Assembly: GCF_002156965.1 (NCBI RefSeq)
Contig: NZ_CP021324.1
Span: 1,004,681 to 1,068,680, forward strand
Reading direction: 5' to 3'
Origin: Candidatus Nitrosomarinus catalina
GTDB taxonomy: Archaea; Thermoproteota; Nitrososphaeria; Nitrososphaerales; Nitrosopumilaceae
DNA: 64,000 bases
Of the stretch, positions 1-6,581 are shown in pieces (position 1 is the first letter of the stretch; each line of letters starts with the position of its first letter). The notes under the pieces are model-generated. The model searched no databases. It saw nothing but the letters and a program-made list of their open reading frames with translations, and was not told the DNA's origin. The translations under genes and the position numbers were made by a program.

Positions 1-314
1 CAGTCAAATATTTCTTTTCCCGCTTTTTGCACTTCTTCACTTTCTATTTCTAAATTCAATAACGATACATTGAGCTTTTCAGCAATCCAGTTTGGTCTAT
101 CAAATATATTTAAAATTCTTGAATAACGGGTTAATTCAAAAAGGATTTCATTCCATTTGTCTTGTTGATCTAATGCAAGGTTATTGGCAAACCGCTGTTT
201 TTGAGGTAGAGGAAATTCATTCCAAAGGTTATTTTTTTGTTCTGGGGTAAGTTCATTCCAAAGATCTTTTCTTTCATCGGATGTAAGTTTATTCCAAATT
301 TTTTTGAATGCCAC
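1..314 (-). CDS. partial hypothetical protein with Trp-Asn-Glu repeats
   Basis: An open frame runs from a GTG at 314-312 off the left edge (104 codons visible). The product begins MAFKKIWNKL and carries degenerate 11-residue repeats of the type LWNELTPEQKN (three to four copies, Trp-Asn at fixed places), followed by a helical stretch containing FDRPNWIAEKLNV. A second frame with an ATG at 352 is shorter and closed; the GTG frame is preferred because the periodic Trp/Asn/Glu pattern exists only there. AT-rich TATA-like bases near 335-345 would suit a leaderless GTG start. I do not recognise the family. The C-terminus lies outside the window. Confidence 0.5.
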   Translation of the reverse strand, partial: MAFKKIWNKLTSDERKDLWNELTPEQKNNLWNEFPLPQKQRFANNLALDQQDKWNEILFELTRYSRILNIFDRPNWIAEKLNVSLLNLEIESEEVQKAGKEIFD

Positions 315-386
315 ATATTGGAAAGAGAGTTGTTGTTGATATTAATTTCCATATTTTTAGATAGATGTAGTCATATTCAAAAAAAA

Positions 387-498
387 GGTTATACTTTCAG
401 GGTTATACTTTCAAGGTTATACTTTCAGAGTTATACTTTCAAGGTTATACTTTCAGAGTTATACTTTCAAGGTTATACTTTCAGAGTTATACTTTCAA
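387..498. repeat. eight tandem 14-bp repeats
   Basis: Eight perfectly abutting copies of RGTTATACTTTCAR lie here with no spacers. The last and first bases alternate (AG/GG/AA), so most of the array has a 28-bp higher-order period. An open frame reads through it on the plus strand (237-503) only because 14 x 3 = 42 has no stop; it has no other coding character. The array is in the intergenic gap between the divergent partial gene and the PLD-like gene. Confidence 0.95.
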
Positions 499-537
499 GA
501 TGAAAACCACAATCTTAAATCAAATTAGTTCGTAAAT

Positions 538-583
538 CCAACATTGAAAAATACAACAATAACTCACGACTGTGAGATGTTGG
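538..583. repeat. nested inverted repeat
   Basis: CCAACAT at 538-544 pairs with ATGTTGG at 577-583. Directly inside it CTCAC (563-567) pairs with GTGAG (572-576) around a GACT loop, leaving an 18-nt bulge on the 5' side. Together this makes a 12-bp interrupted stem. It overlaps the start of the mini-ORF at 544. It may be an RNA structure, an operator, or chance. Confidence 0.55.
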
Positions 584-624
584 AGTATTGGACTGAGAAG
601 ACATTTCCCGATGGGAGCACTTGA
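544..624 (+). CDS. possible 26-aa mini-ORF, decayed relative of the zinc-finger microprotein
   Basis: A TTG start at 544 gives a 26-residue product containing HDCEMLEYWTEKTFPDG. A TATA-like ATCTTAAATC at about 514-523 is centred roughly 26 bp upstream, which fits a leaderless start. The 15 bases CTGAGAAGACATTTC (593-607) are identical to 4962-4976 inside the zinc-finger microprotein gene, where they encode AEKTF (here TEKTF). Only one Cys and one His remain, so a degenerate copy is as likely as a functional peptide. Confidence 0.3.
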   Translation: MKNTTITHDCEMLEYWTEKTFPDGST

Positions 625-671
625 ATTATTATTGTTATTGCCTTAAATATCAAAATCACAAATCATATCCT

Positions 672-1328
672 ATGGGTTTGAAAAATATCAACTTAAAGGA
701 AGAATATCGTTCTGACGTGGACGATATTGTTGCAGAATTCTTTTTCCCATGCTTGAGTAACTGCATCGAATACGATAGATGTGTCAATTATCTGTCAGTT
801 CAGGCATTAGCTACAATATCAATGGCATTTGATAATTTCAGTTCAGGTAAATCAAAATTAAGAATGATCACAGGGCATAGATTCAAAACAGAAGATTTGA
901 ATTTATTTACAAAATTATTTTCTGAAAAATTTACAAAGTCATTTGAGGGAAAATTTATCAGAAATAGTAAAATTCAGAAATTACAAAACATCGTAAATAA
1001 CGGACAAATTGAATTAAAAATTGCAATTCCAAATTCAGAGAGAATTGCAGATGCATTTTCTGAAAGAATTGGAATTTTCATTGATGAGGAAGACGAGCAA
1101 GTAGCATTTACAGGAACATCCAAGGAATCATTTTCAACACAGACAAGGGATTTTGAATCAGTTGATGTTTTTACATCATGGAATGACAAATCAAGAGTGG
1201 AAAGAAAAAGAAAAGATTTTGAAGACCTGTGGCAAAATAAAACAAAATACGTAGAAGTGTGTGATTTTATGTATGCTGAGGAAAATAATCTTTTGAAATA
1301 TTCAACAAAGTGGGTTACAGAAATCTAA
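672..1328 (+). CDS. stand-alone PLD-like domain protein
   Basis: 218 residues. The N-terminal part (DDIVAEFFFPCLSNCIEYDR, then a VNYLSVQAL strand and KSKLRMITGH) and the C-terminal part (ERIGIFIDEE, VAFTGTSKES, VDVFTSW) match the phospholipase-D-like module usually found at the N-terminus of DEAD/SNF2 helicases in restriction and defence systems. That module normally carries H-x-K before the GIF.D strand; here the residues are Ser130-Glu131-Arg132, so the nuclease site appears lost. No helicase follows. Start: an ATG at 672 is preferred to the upstream ATG at 621 because CTTAAATATC (642-651) is centred 25-26 bp before it. The 3' end overlaps endA by 4 nt (convergent). Likely a remnant or regulatory solo domain; function unproven. 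Confidence 0.7.
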   Translation: MGLKNINLKEEYRSDVDDIVAEFFFPCLSNCIEYDRCVNYLSVQALATISMAFDNFSSGKSKLRMITGHRFKTEDLNLFTKLFSEKFTKSFEGKFIRNSKIQKLQNIVNNGQIELKIAIPNSERIADAFSERIGIFIDEEDEQVAFTGTSKESFSTQTRDFESVDVFTSWNDKSRVERKRKDFEDLWQNKTKYVEVCDFMYAEENNLLKYSTKWVTEI

Positions 1329-1888
1329 AATTCAAAATTTCCTTCTAAACGGCTTTTATTTTCTAGGAAATTCATTTTATTGATTTTGTAATAAATTACT
1401 TCACCACGTCTTTCAATTACTGCAATAATAGGCTCTTTTCCCATTTGAGTAATCTCATCAATCTTTTTTTGTAATGCGCCCATCTTCTCTTGTTGCCCTT
1501 CGTTAAGACCAAAAATCAAGAATTTGGCACCCTTCTCACCAAAATGGCCCCTTTCATAAACTCGAAAATCAGAACCAAATCCAAATCCGTCTTTAACAAC
1601 ATATCCTCTGGTCTTTAGATCTCTAAATATCAAAAATTTTGTTAGAATCTCAGGATTTGTTTTTTGACAAATATTCATAAAAGTATCAAAATCAATTTGT
1701 TTTTTATTTTTCTTTAGAAATAATTTACGAGTATATAGCAAATACAATGTTTCAAAAGACTTTAGAAATAATTTCCCTTTAGTGATTTCACCAAATCCCT
1801 TTTGCTCAAGATCATGGATCATCTTATGTTCGGAAATACAGGCTTGATCTAAAATCAAGTCTCCTCTAACTTCAATAGTCTCATCCAT
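1325..1888 (-). CDS. endA: tRNA-splicing endonuclease (EndA)
   Basis: 187 residues from the ATG at 1888. The enzyme cuts pre-tRNA introns at bulge-helix-bulge sites. The family signature is clear: FRDLKTRGYVVKDGFGFG, then SDFRVY with the catalytic Tyr111, and KFLIFGL. The position that is normally the catalytic His in H-A-K-Y-L-V reads Gly120-Ala-Lys-Phe-Leu-Ile; the nearest His is His115. A frame extending to 1987 exists, but CTTATATGG at 1912-1921 (minus strand) lies about 26 bp before 1888, supporting a leaderless start there. This may be one subunit of a heteromeric enzyme. Two intron-bearing tRNAs are in this window. Confidence 0.85.
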   Translation of the reverse strand: MDETIEVRGDLILDQACISEHKMIHDLEQKGFGEITKGKLFLKSFETLYLLYTRKLFLKKNKKQIDFDTFMNICQKTNPEILTKFLIFRDLKTRGYVVKDGFGFGSDFRVYERGHFGEKGAKFLIFGLNEGQQEKMGALQKKIDEITQMGKEPIIAVIERRGEVIYYKINKMNFLENKSRLEGNFEF

Positions 1889-1952
1889 ATTATTGTGAAA
1901 AATGGAAGATTTCCATATAAGCATTGGAAATATGACCAAATAGCTGCTAACC

Positions 1953-1961
1953 GTTAAAATA
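1953..1961 (+). promoter_or_regulatory. TATA-like box of the L10e gene
   Basis: GTTAAAATA is centred about 29 bp before the ATG at 1986, and shares the intergenic gap with the divergent endA promoter. It argues for the 1986 start rather than the ATG at 1971. Confidence 0.5.
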
Positions 1962-1985
1962 TGGGCATTCATGGTTGAGATTATC

Positions 1986-2495
1986 ATGCATGGTGCAAAC
2001 TATAGAGACGGTACAGGTCAAGTATTCACAAGAAAGGAATACATCAAAGGAAAACCACAAATTAAAATTGCAAAATTTCAAGGTGGTAAAAGAGGCACCT
2101 ACGAATACTGTGTTCAATTATTGATGAACGAACGTCTTCAAATTAGACATATGGCCATTGAATCAACCAGATTAGCAGCTAACAAAACACTAGAAAAAAC
2201 AACTGGTGAATCGGGTTACTATTCAAGACTTAGAATTTATCCACATAATCTCTTAAGAGAAAATAAACAAATTGCCACTGCTGGTGCAGACAGAGTTTCA
2301 GAAGGTATGAGAAGATCATGGGGCAAAGCAACCAGTTTAGGTGCAAGAGTAAGACAAGGACAATGCATTATGGAACTGTACGTCAATGGTGAAGCATATC
2401 TAACTGCAGCAAAGAAAGCACTTCACGGAGCATGTGTAAAACTACCAGGCACTCCAACAATCAAAGTGATTGAATGGAATAAACCATCACCATAG
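1986..2495 (+). CDS. rpl10e: 50S ribosomal protein L10e (uL16)
   Basis: 169 residues. It belongs to the large subunit near the peptidyl-transferase centre and the A-site tRNA elbow. Diagnostic L10e segments are visible: TRKEYIKGKPQIKIAKF near the N-terminus, RLQIRHMAIESTRLAAN, RIYPHNLLRENK, AGADRVSEGMRRSWGK and ARVRQGQ. The length is typical for the archaeal protein. MHGANYRDGTG at 1986 is chosen as the start over an in-frame ATG at 1971 from the TATA position. It is monocistronic here; the 3' end overlaps the convergent hypothetical gene by 9 nt. Confidence 0.96.
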   Translation: MHGANYRDGTGQVFTRKEYIKGKPQIKIAKFQGGKRGTYEYCVQLLMNERLQIRHMAIESTRLAANKTLEKTTGESGYYSRLRIYPHNLLRENKQIATAGADRVSEGMRRSWGKATSLGARVRQGQCIMELYVNGEAYLTAAKKALHGACVKLPGTPTIKVIEWNKPSP

Positions 2496-2750
2496 ACTGT
2501 CTAAATCAGATTTCTTATTTTCAATAAATTTTAAAAAATCTTCAAATTCTTGCTTAGTTGGTTCTCGCTTGAGGATTCTTTTACTTTGATAGAAAAAAGT
2601 ATTGTACAATCTACCTACTACAATTCCCAACGCGAAAGATTTGGAACCATCAATTGTAGAAAGTAGTTTAATCAGTTCCTTGATATCATCTTTATTGGAA
2701 ATACTATCTTGAATTTTTTGTTCAATTTTCTTTAAAAGAATCTCATCCAC
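2487..2750 (-). CDS. conserved-looking hypothetical helical protein
   Basis: 87 residues, highly charged and predicted helical (MDEILLKKIEQKIQDSISNK at the start). A central small-residue stretch SFALGIVVGRLYNTFFYQSK is followed by KREPTKQEFEDFLKFIE. No signal peptide or metal motif is seen. It lies convergent to L10e with a 9-nt 3' overlap and divergent from tRNA-Gly. I do not recognise the family. Codon use and AT content match its neighbours. Confidence 0.7.
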   Translation of the reverse strand: MDEILLKKIEQKIQDSISNKDDIKELIKLLSTIDGSKSFALGIVVGRLYNTFFYQSKRILKREPTKQEFEDFLKFIENKKSDLDSLW

Positions 2751-2814
2751 ATACTACTAAAGCAATGAAAGCTTAAAAACGCTTAAATCTGCAAATTCAA
2801 CCCTTTGAATTGTT

Positions 2815-2888
2815 GCAGTTATAGTACAGTCTGGTTAGTACTCGTGCTTGCCAAGTACGTGACCCGGGTTCAAATCCCGGTAACTGCA
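2815..2888 (+). tRNA. tRNA-Gly (GCC)
   Basis: A full cloverleaf folds: acceptor GCAGTTA/TAACTGC, D-arm GTAC/GTAC with GG in the loop, anticodon stem CGTGC/GTACG around TTGCCAA (anticodon GCC), and T-arm CCGGG-TTCAAAT-CCCGG. The discriminator is A2888 and CCA is encoded at 2889-2891. There is no intron. A TATA-like CTTAAATC lies about 26 bp upstream. Confidence 0.97.
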
Positions 2889-2892
2889 CCAT

Positions 2893-3321
2893 CTATTGAT
2901 TTTTAGGAATTAATGCATTTTTTATGATTTCAAGTGCATCATGAGCCTTTTCAGGTCTGGGTAACTGAATTGCAATTACATTATCCTGTCCATATCTTGA
3001 TTCAGGTGAATTAAGTACAAGCATGGATGTGTTTGCTAAAACTTCAAAAAAGTTCAAATCAGTTTTTCCGTTAACAAGAAACTTTTCTGAAATATTGCCC
3101 ACTGAAAAAGTCAAAACAATTTCTACAAATACATTTCCCAATCCGTCTTGCAAAATATTCAGATCAGTGTTAACAGAAAAAGGTTGACCCTCAATTTTTG
3201 CACGAATCAAACCATATTTTTCTTCATCAATTACAATACATGGAGTTTCTTTTCCTTCAAAATCAAAAGTGGTAATACCATCATGAACACTATCTAACAT
3301 TTTTTGCAATTCATCAGACAT
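2893..3321 (-). CDS. hypothetical protein, translationally coupled to the antiporter
   Basis: 142 residues from the ATG at 3321 (MSDELQKMLDSVHDGITTFD), which overlaps the stop region of the antiporter gene by 8 nt. An upstream in-frame start at 3357 would lie deep in that gene and is less likely. The sequence is mixed alpha/beta with IVIDEEKYGLIRAKIEG and a C-terminal helix DALEIIKNALI. It has no membrane segment, Cys cluster or known catalytic motif. The coupling suggests a role with the transporter, but this is inference; the family is not recognised. Confidence 0.7.
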   Translation of the reverse strand: MSDELQKMLDSVHDGITTFDFEGKETPCIVIDEEKYGLIRAKIEGQPFSVNTDLNILQDGLGNVFVEIVLTFSVGNISEKFLVNGKTDLNFFEVLANTSMLVLNSPESRYGQDNVIAIQLPRPEKAHDALEIIKNALIPKNQ

Positions 3322-4642
3322 CCTCTTTTTCCTCCAATGCAGGAACAATTCTGTCACTTGCTTTAACTAAGAATGGGGAAATAAATGCAGTAATAATTGA
3401 AATTATACCAACAAGAGGGAACAAGAATGCAGATACTGCGCCAATATCAACTCCAACTTTTACAATTACAATTGAGAATTCACCACGAGGAGCAGCTAAT
3501 GTAAATGCTGAACGGAGTGCTTTTCCACGTTTTTGTCTGAAGATGAAATTACCCAACATATTTCCACCAAATTTCATACCAGTGGCAACAGCAATCAGAG
3601 CAATTGCAATGAAAATATAATTTTCAAGTTGTGAAACATCCATCAATGCGCCTACAGAAATGAAAAATATTGCTACAAACATGTCTTTGATTGGACTGGA
3701 AAGCAATTTTGCAACCTCAGCAGATTTTGATTCTGCTACCAATACGCCAGCTAAAAAGGCACCAATTGCAACAGACAATCCCACAATATTTGCCAGTAAG
3801 GCATAACCAAAGCACACCCCAAGAACACTTAGAAGTAAAATTTCACGATTTTCAGCAGCTGCAACTCTATCAATTAAACCTGGAACTATTCGAGTTCCAA
3901 TAGTAAAGGTTCCAACAATAAGGCCTACTGCAACTAATACAACTACAATTATGGACTCTATAGATACAGATCCGACTAGAGCAACTGATTGTAATGTAGA
4001 AATCAAAATTACAGCAATTACGTCTTCGACAATCAAAATACCTAAAACAAGGATAGACGATTCTTTTTTGATTTTTCCCATCTCTTCTAAAATTTTAACA
4101 ATAATGGCAGTACTAGAAATTGACAAAGCTGCTGAAATGAATAATGCATCCATAAATTGCAAACCAAGTGCAGTTGAAGCATAAAACAAAACACCCAATG
4201 TAGAGAACAGTCCAATTGTTCCTACACCGACAGATACTTTTCCAATGGATTTGATCTTTGCATATGGAAATTCAATTCCGATAACAAATAGTAATAAAAT
4301 TACACCAATCTCTGAAAACAAATGCAATGCAGAGATATCTGATAAAATTCCAACACCATCTAACATTTCAGACGGGGAATTATTTTCAGGCAATATCCAA
4401 GTCCAAAGAGGAGACAACGGACCAATCAGCATTCCTGCAAACAGATATCCAATAATCAAAGGTTGTCTAATTTTAAAAAATGCAAGTGTAACAATAGAAC
4501 CTATGATCATGATAAAAGCTAAATCAGTTACAAAACTTGTATGTGGTAATTCCGGAGTTACTTGTTCAATCAAAGTGTTAACAGTAGAGTTAAGAGAATT
4601 TTGAATTGTACTGGAATCCAATTGTAACGAAAGATTTTGCAT
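3314..4642 (-). CDS. CPA2-family cation/proton antiporter
   Basis: 442 residues with about 12 hydrophobic segments, starting after a 35-residue polar N-terminus. It resembles the KefB/NapA type: RQPLIIGYLFAGMLIGP, then LFVIGIEFPYAKIK and AIGAFLAGVLVAES, and the conserved PRGEFSIV stretch. This family exchanges Na+ or K+ for H+ across the cytoplasmic membrane. No C-terminal TrkA-N/RCK domain is attached, so it is the short transporter-only form. First gene of a two-gene unit with the hypothetical gene at 2893. A TTTTTAATG TATA-like site sits about 28 bp upstream. Confidence 0.88.
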   Translation of the reverse strand: MQNLSLQLDSSTIQNSLNSTVNTLIEQVTPELPHTSFVTDLAFIMIIGSIVTLAFFKIRQPLIIGYLFAGMLIGPLSPLWTWILPENNSPSEMLDGVGILSDISALHLFSEIGVILLLFVIGIEFPYAKIKSIGKVSVGVGTIGLFSTLGVLFYASTALGLQFMDALFISAALSISSTAIIVKILEEMGKIKKESSILVLGILIVEDVIAVILISTLQSVALVGSVSIESIIVVVLVAVGLIVGTFTIGTRIVPGLIDRVAAAENREILLLSVLGVCFGYALLANIVGLSVAIGAFLAGVLVAESKSAEVAKLLSSPIKDMFVAIFFISVGALMDVSQLENYIFIAIALIAVATGMKFGGNMLGNFIFRQKRGKALRSAFTLAAPRGEFSIVIVKVGVDIGAVSAFLFPLVGIISIITAFISPFLVKASDRIVPALEEKEDV

Positions 4643-4779
4643 AATATCATTGATTGAATTTCATTAAAAAGTGATTGCGTGATTAAAATTTAGAAAAAAA
4701 ATTATCGAAAAATCAAATAAATGATTATCAAAAGATTAGCAATTTGAAACTTCTTTATGCCTAGTTGTTTTAGTAAAAA

Positions 4780-4849
4780 TGCAGAGTGATGAGTAGGTCA
4801 GCAGATTAGGATTAAGATGAAGAGATATGACCTGGGGTAACTGACTGCA
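4780..4849 (+). ncRNA. candidate C/D-box guide RNA
   Basis: A 70-nt segment has the order of an archaeal C/D sRNA: terminal stem TGCAG (4780-4784) with CTGCA (4845-4849), C box GTGATGA (4786-4792), a possible D' CAGA (4802-4805), C' AAGATGA (4814-4820, one mismatch) and D box CTGA (4841-4844). TTTATG about 25 bp before the 5' end could be its TATA box. G+C is clearly above the flanks. The guide upstream of D would be GACCTGGGGTAA. The C'-D spacing of 20 nt is longer than usual, so the call is moderate. Confidence 0.5.
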
Positions 4850-4883
4850 ATTATGGTTACATTGGAATAACCCAATTATTAAT

Positions 4884-4899
4884 AGTACGGTACCGTACT
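4884..4899. promoter_or_regulatory. perfect 16-bp palindrome, possible operator
   Basis: AGTACGGTACCGTACT is an exact palindrome ending 7 bp before the ATG of the zinc-finger microprotein. A second GTACT follows at once. Its position around a leaderless start suits a repressor site, possibly for the encoded protein itself; no experimental support is available from sequence alone. Confidence 0.45.
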
Positions 4900-4906
4900 G
4901 TACTAT

Positions 4907-5014
4907 ATGATTCAATGCGAATATTGTGCAAGAGGATTCATTGAGACAACTAATGGTCTTGCTGAGAAGACATTTCATGAATTACTTCATGAACCAGAAG
5001 TTGTAAACAAGTGA
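4907..5014 (+). CDS. zinc-finger microprotein
   Basis: A 35-residue product, MIQCEYCARGFIETTNGLAE then KTFHELLHEPEVVNK. Cys4 and Cys7 with His25 and His29 form a C-x2-C-x17-H-x3-H arrangement typical of a classical C2H2 finger, and this is the whole protein. ATTATTAATA about 25-30 bp upstream and the palindrome at 4884-4899 form the control region; the mRNA is probably leaderless. DNA or RNA binding is inferred from the fold only. Confidence 0.65.
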   Translation: MIQCEYCARGFIETTNGLAEKTFHELLHEPEVVNK

Positions 5015-5075
5015 CTCTTTACATTTTTTATTTTAAACCTAAATTTTTTATTCTTAGTTTCTTAATTCATCGTAT

Positions 5076-6581
5076 ATGGTTTCTAAGACAAGTAAGAAAA
5101 AAGTTGTAAAAGCAGTCAAAAAACAACCTAGTCCTGCAGCAGTATTAAAAAAAGTTTCATCAGTTTCAGACTCTAACAAAGCACTACAGAAGGAAATTAA
5201 AGTCATGTCAAAGATATTTGGGGAAAATCAAAAAGTCCTGGTTTCCATGAAAGGAATGATTGACACATTAACATCGACATTAGAACATATTCAAAAACAA
5301 TCTAAACAAATCAACATCATAGAAGACGATACTCAAAAATTGTATGCAGGATTAAATCAAGTGAGAACACAATCTAATTTAATAAGTAAAATAAACAATC
5401 AAACTGAAAAATTAGAAAACGAATTAAGCAGAATTTCAGAAGTACAAAAGAAATCAAAGCCTCAAGAAATATCTCAAAAAGTTGAAGAGAGTATGAATTC
5501 AATTTCAAATAATTCGCAAATGATCATAAAAATTGCACAAAGAATTGACGAGGTCAGAGATGACTTGAGAGAAGTCTCTGGAAAAACAAATTCATTTTTA
5601 GAAATCAGTTCAGAGATGAATAAACTCAAAGAAAATATCGAAGAGATTTCTGGAAAAACAGATAACATCAATACAAGTAGTCAGGTAGTTGAAAGTCTGA
5701 AACAAGAATTTGAGAAAATAATTGAAGGGGTTACAGACGCATCAACTGTAAATGCAGAATTAGAAGCAATCAAAATTTCAATTGATGCAATATCTTCAAA
5801 AGCCTCAAAAATTGATTCATTGGGAGGCGTGATAGATGGCCTCAAACAACAATTTGAAACAGTGTCATCAACTGTAAACTCTAGTGATGCAATTAGCCTA
5901 GAATCAGTTAGAGAATTGGGTGGCAAAATTGATAAAATTGAAACTGAGATTAGCTCCCTAGCAAAGAGGGCTGATTCAACTGCATTTGTGGGCGAAAACC
6001 TAAAAGAAGTTCAAGAAGATTTCTCAAATTTCAAATCCAATGTTTATGATAAAACAAACAACATTGAACAAAAAATTGTTTCAGTATCTGACACACTAAA
6101 GAGACAAGAAGCATCAACTGAAGAATTCCATAAAAAATCAGAAAAACTCTTTGAAGAAATACAATCAGTGAGAAATGTTACAAACAAGGCTTCCAGTGAT
6201 TCCTCAAAAGAAATTATGGCCCTACTGAAACTATCAGAGTATCAATCAAACATCAGGATGAATACAGAATCAAAGTACGGGGATGCAAAAGACATTGAGA
6301 AAATGGCAAAACTTACAACTGAAATTGTAAATTTGTTTGATAAAATTTCAAACGAATCAGGTGAAAAAATACCTTTACCACACGAGGTAAGACAATGGGC
6401 AGTCAGTAAAATGCTAGATTGTGCTGATAGATGGGAGATAAGATTTAGTGACGTATACTCAATTCTAACAAATGCCATAGGCAGAGACATGTTAAAAGAA
6501 GCAATTAGAATTCAACAAGTAAGAGACATCTATGGAATTAGAGCAGTAGATGAAATTAGAAATGATCTAAATATTTCTTAG
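5076..6581 (+). CDS. long coiled-coil protein with conserved C-terminal domain
   Basis: 501 residues. A Lys-rich start (MVSKTSKKKVVKAVKKQ) leads into about 380 residues of nearly uninterrupted heptads with recurring short blocks such as EEISGKTDN and EVSGKTNSF, rich in Glu, Lys, Ser and Asn. The C-terminal 110 residues are globular-looking (PLPHEVRQWAVSKMLDCADR, then RFSDVYSILTNAIGRDMLK). There is no signal peptide or membrane helix, so a cytoplasmic structural or chromosome/cell-architecture role is possible but not shown. It ends in a 4-nt overlap with the convergent glycosyltransferase. Confidence 0.8.
   Translation: MVSKTSKKKVVKAVKKQPSPAAVLKKVSSVSDSNKALQKEIKVMSKIFGENQKVLVSMKGMIDTLTSTLEHIQKQSKQINIIEDDTQKLYAGLNQVRTQSNLISKINNQTEKLENELSRISEVQKKSKPQEISQKVEESMNSISNNSQMIIKIAQRIDEVRDDLREVSGKTNSFLEISSEMNKLKENIEEISGKTDNINTSSQVVESLKQEFEKIIEGVTDASTVNAELEAIKISIDAISSKASKIDSLGGVIDGLKQQFETVSSTVNSSDAISLESVRELGGKIDKIETEISSLAKRADSTAFVGENLKEVQEDFSNFKSNVYDKTNNIEQKIVSVSDTLKRQEASTEEFHKKSEKLFEEIQSVRNVTNKASSDSSKEIMALLKLSEYQSNIRMNTESKYGDAKDIEKMAKLTTEIVNLFDKISNESGEKIPLPHEVRQWAVSKMLDCADRWEIRFSDVYSILTNAIGRDMLKEAIRIQQVRDIYGIRAVDEIRNDLNIS

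Noticed and set aside
387-498. CRISPR array
   Set aside because: The units abut with no spacers and there are no cas genes.
237-503. 88-codon plus-strand ORF across the tandem repeats
   Set aside because: Its second half is only the 14-bp array read in frame, and its first half is antisense to the partial gene at 1-314.
1889-1987. N-terminal extension of EndA from the ATG at 1987
   Set aside because: It would place the start upstream of the TATA box and over the L10e promoter, and it is hydrophobic unlike EndA.
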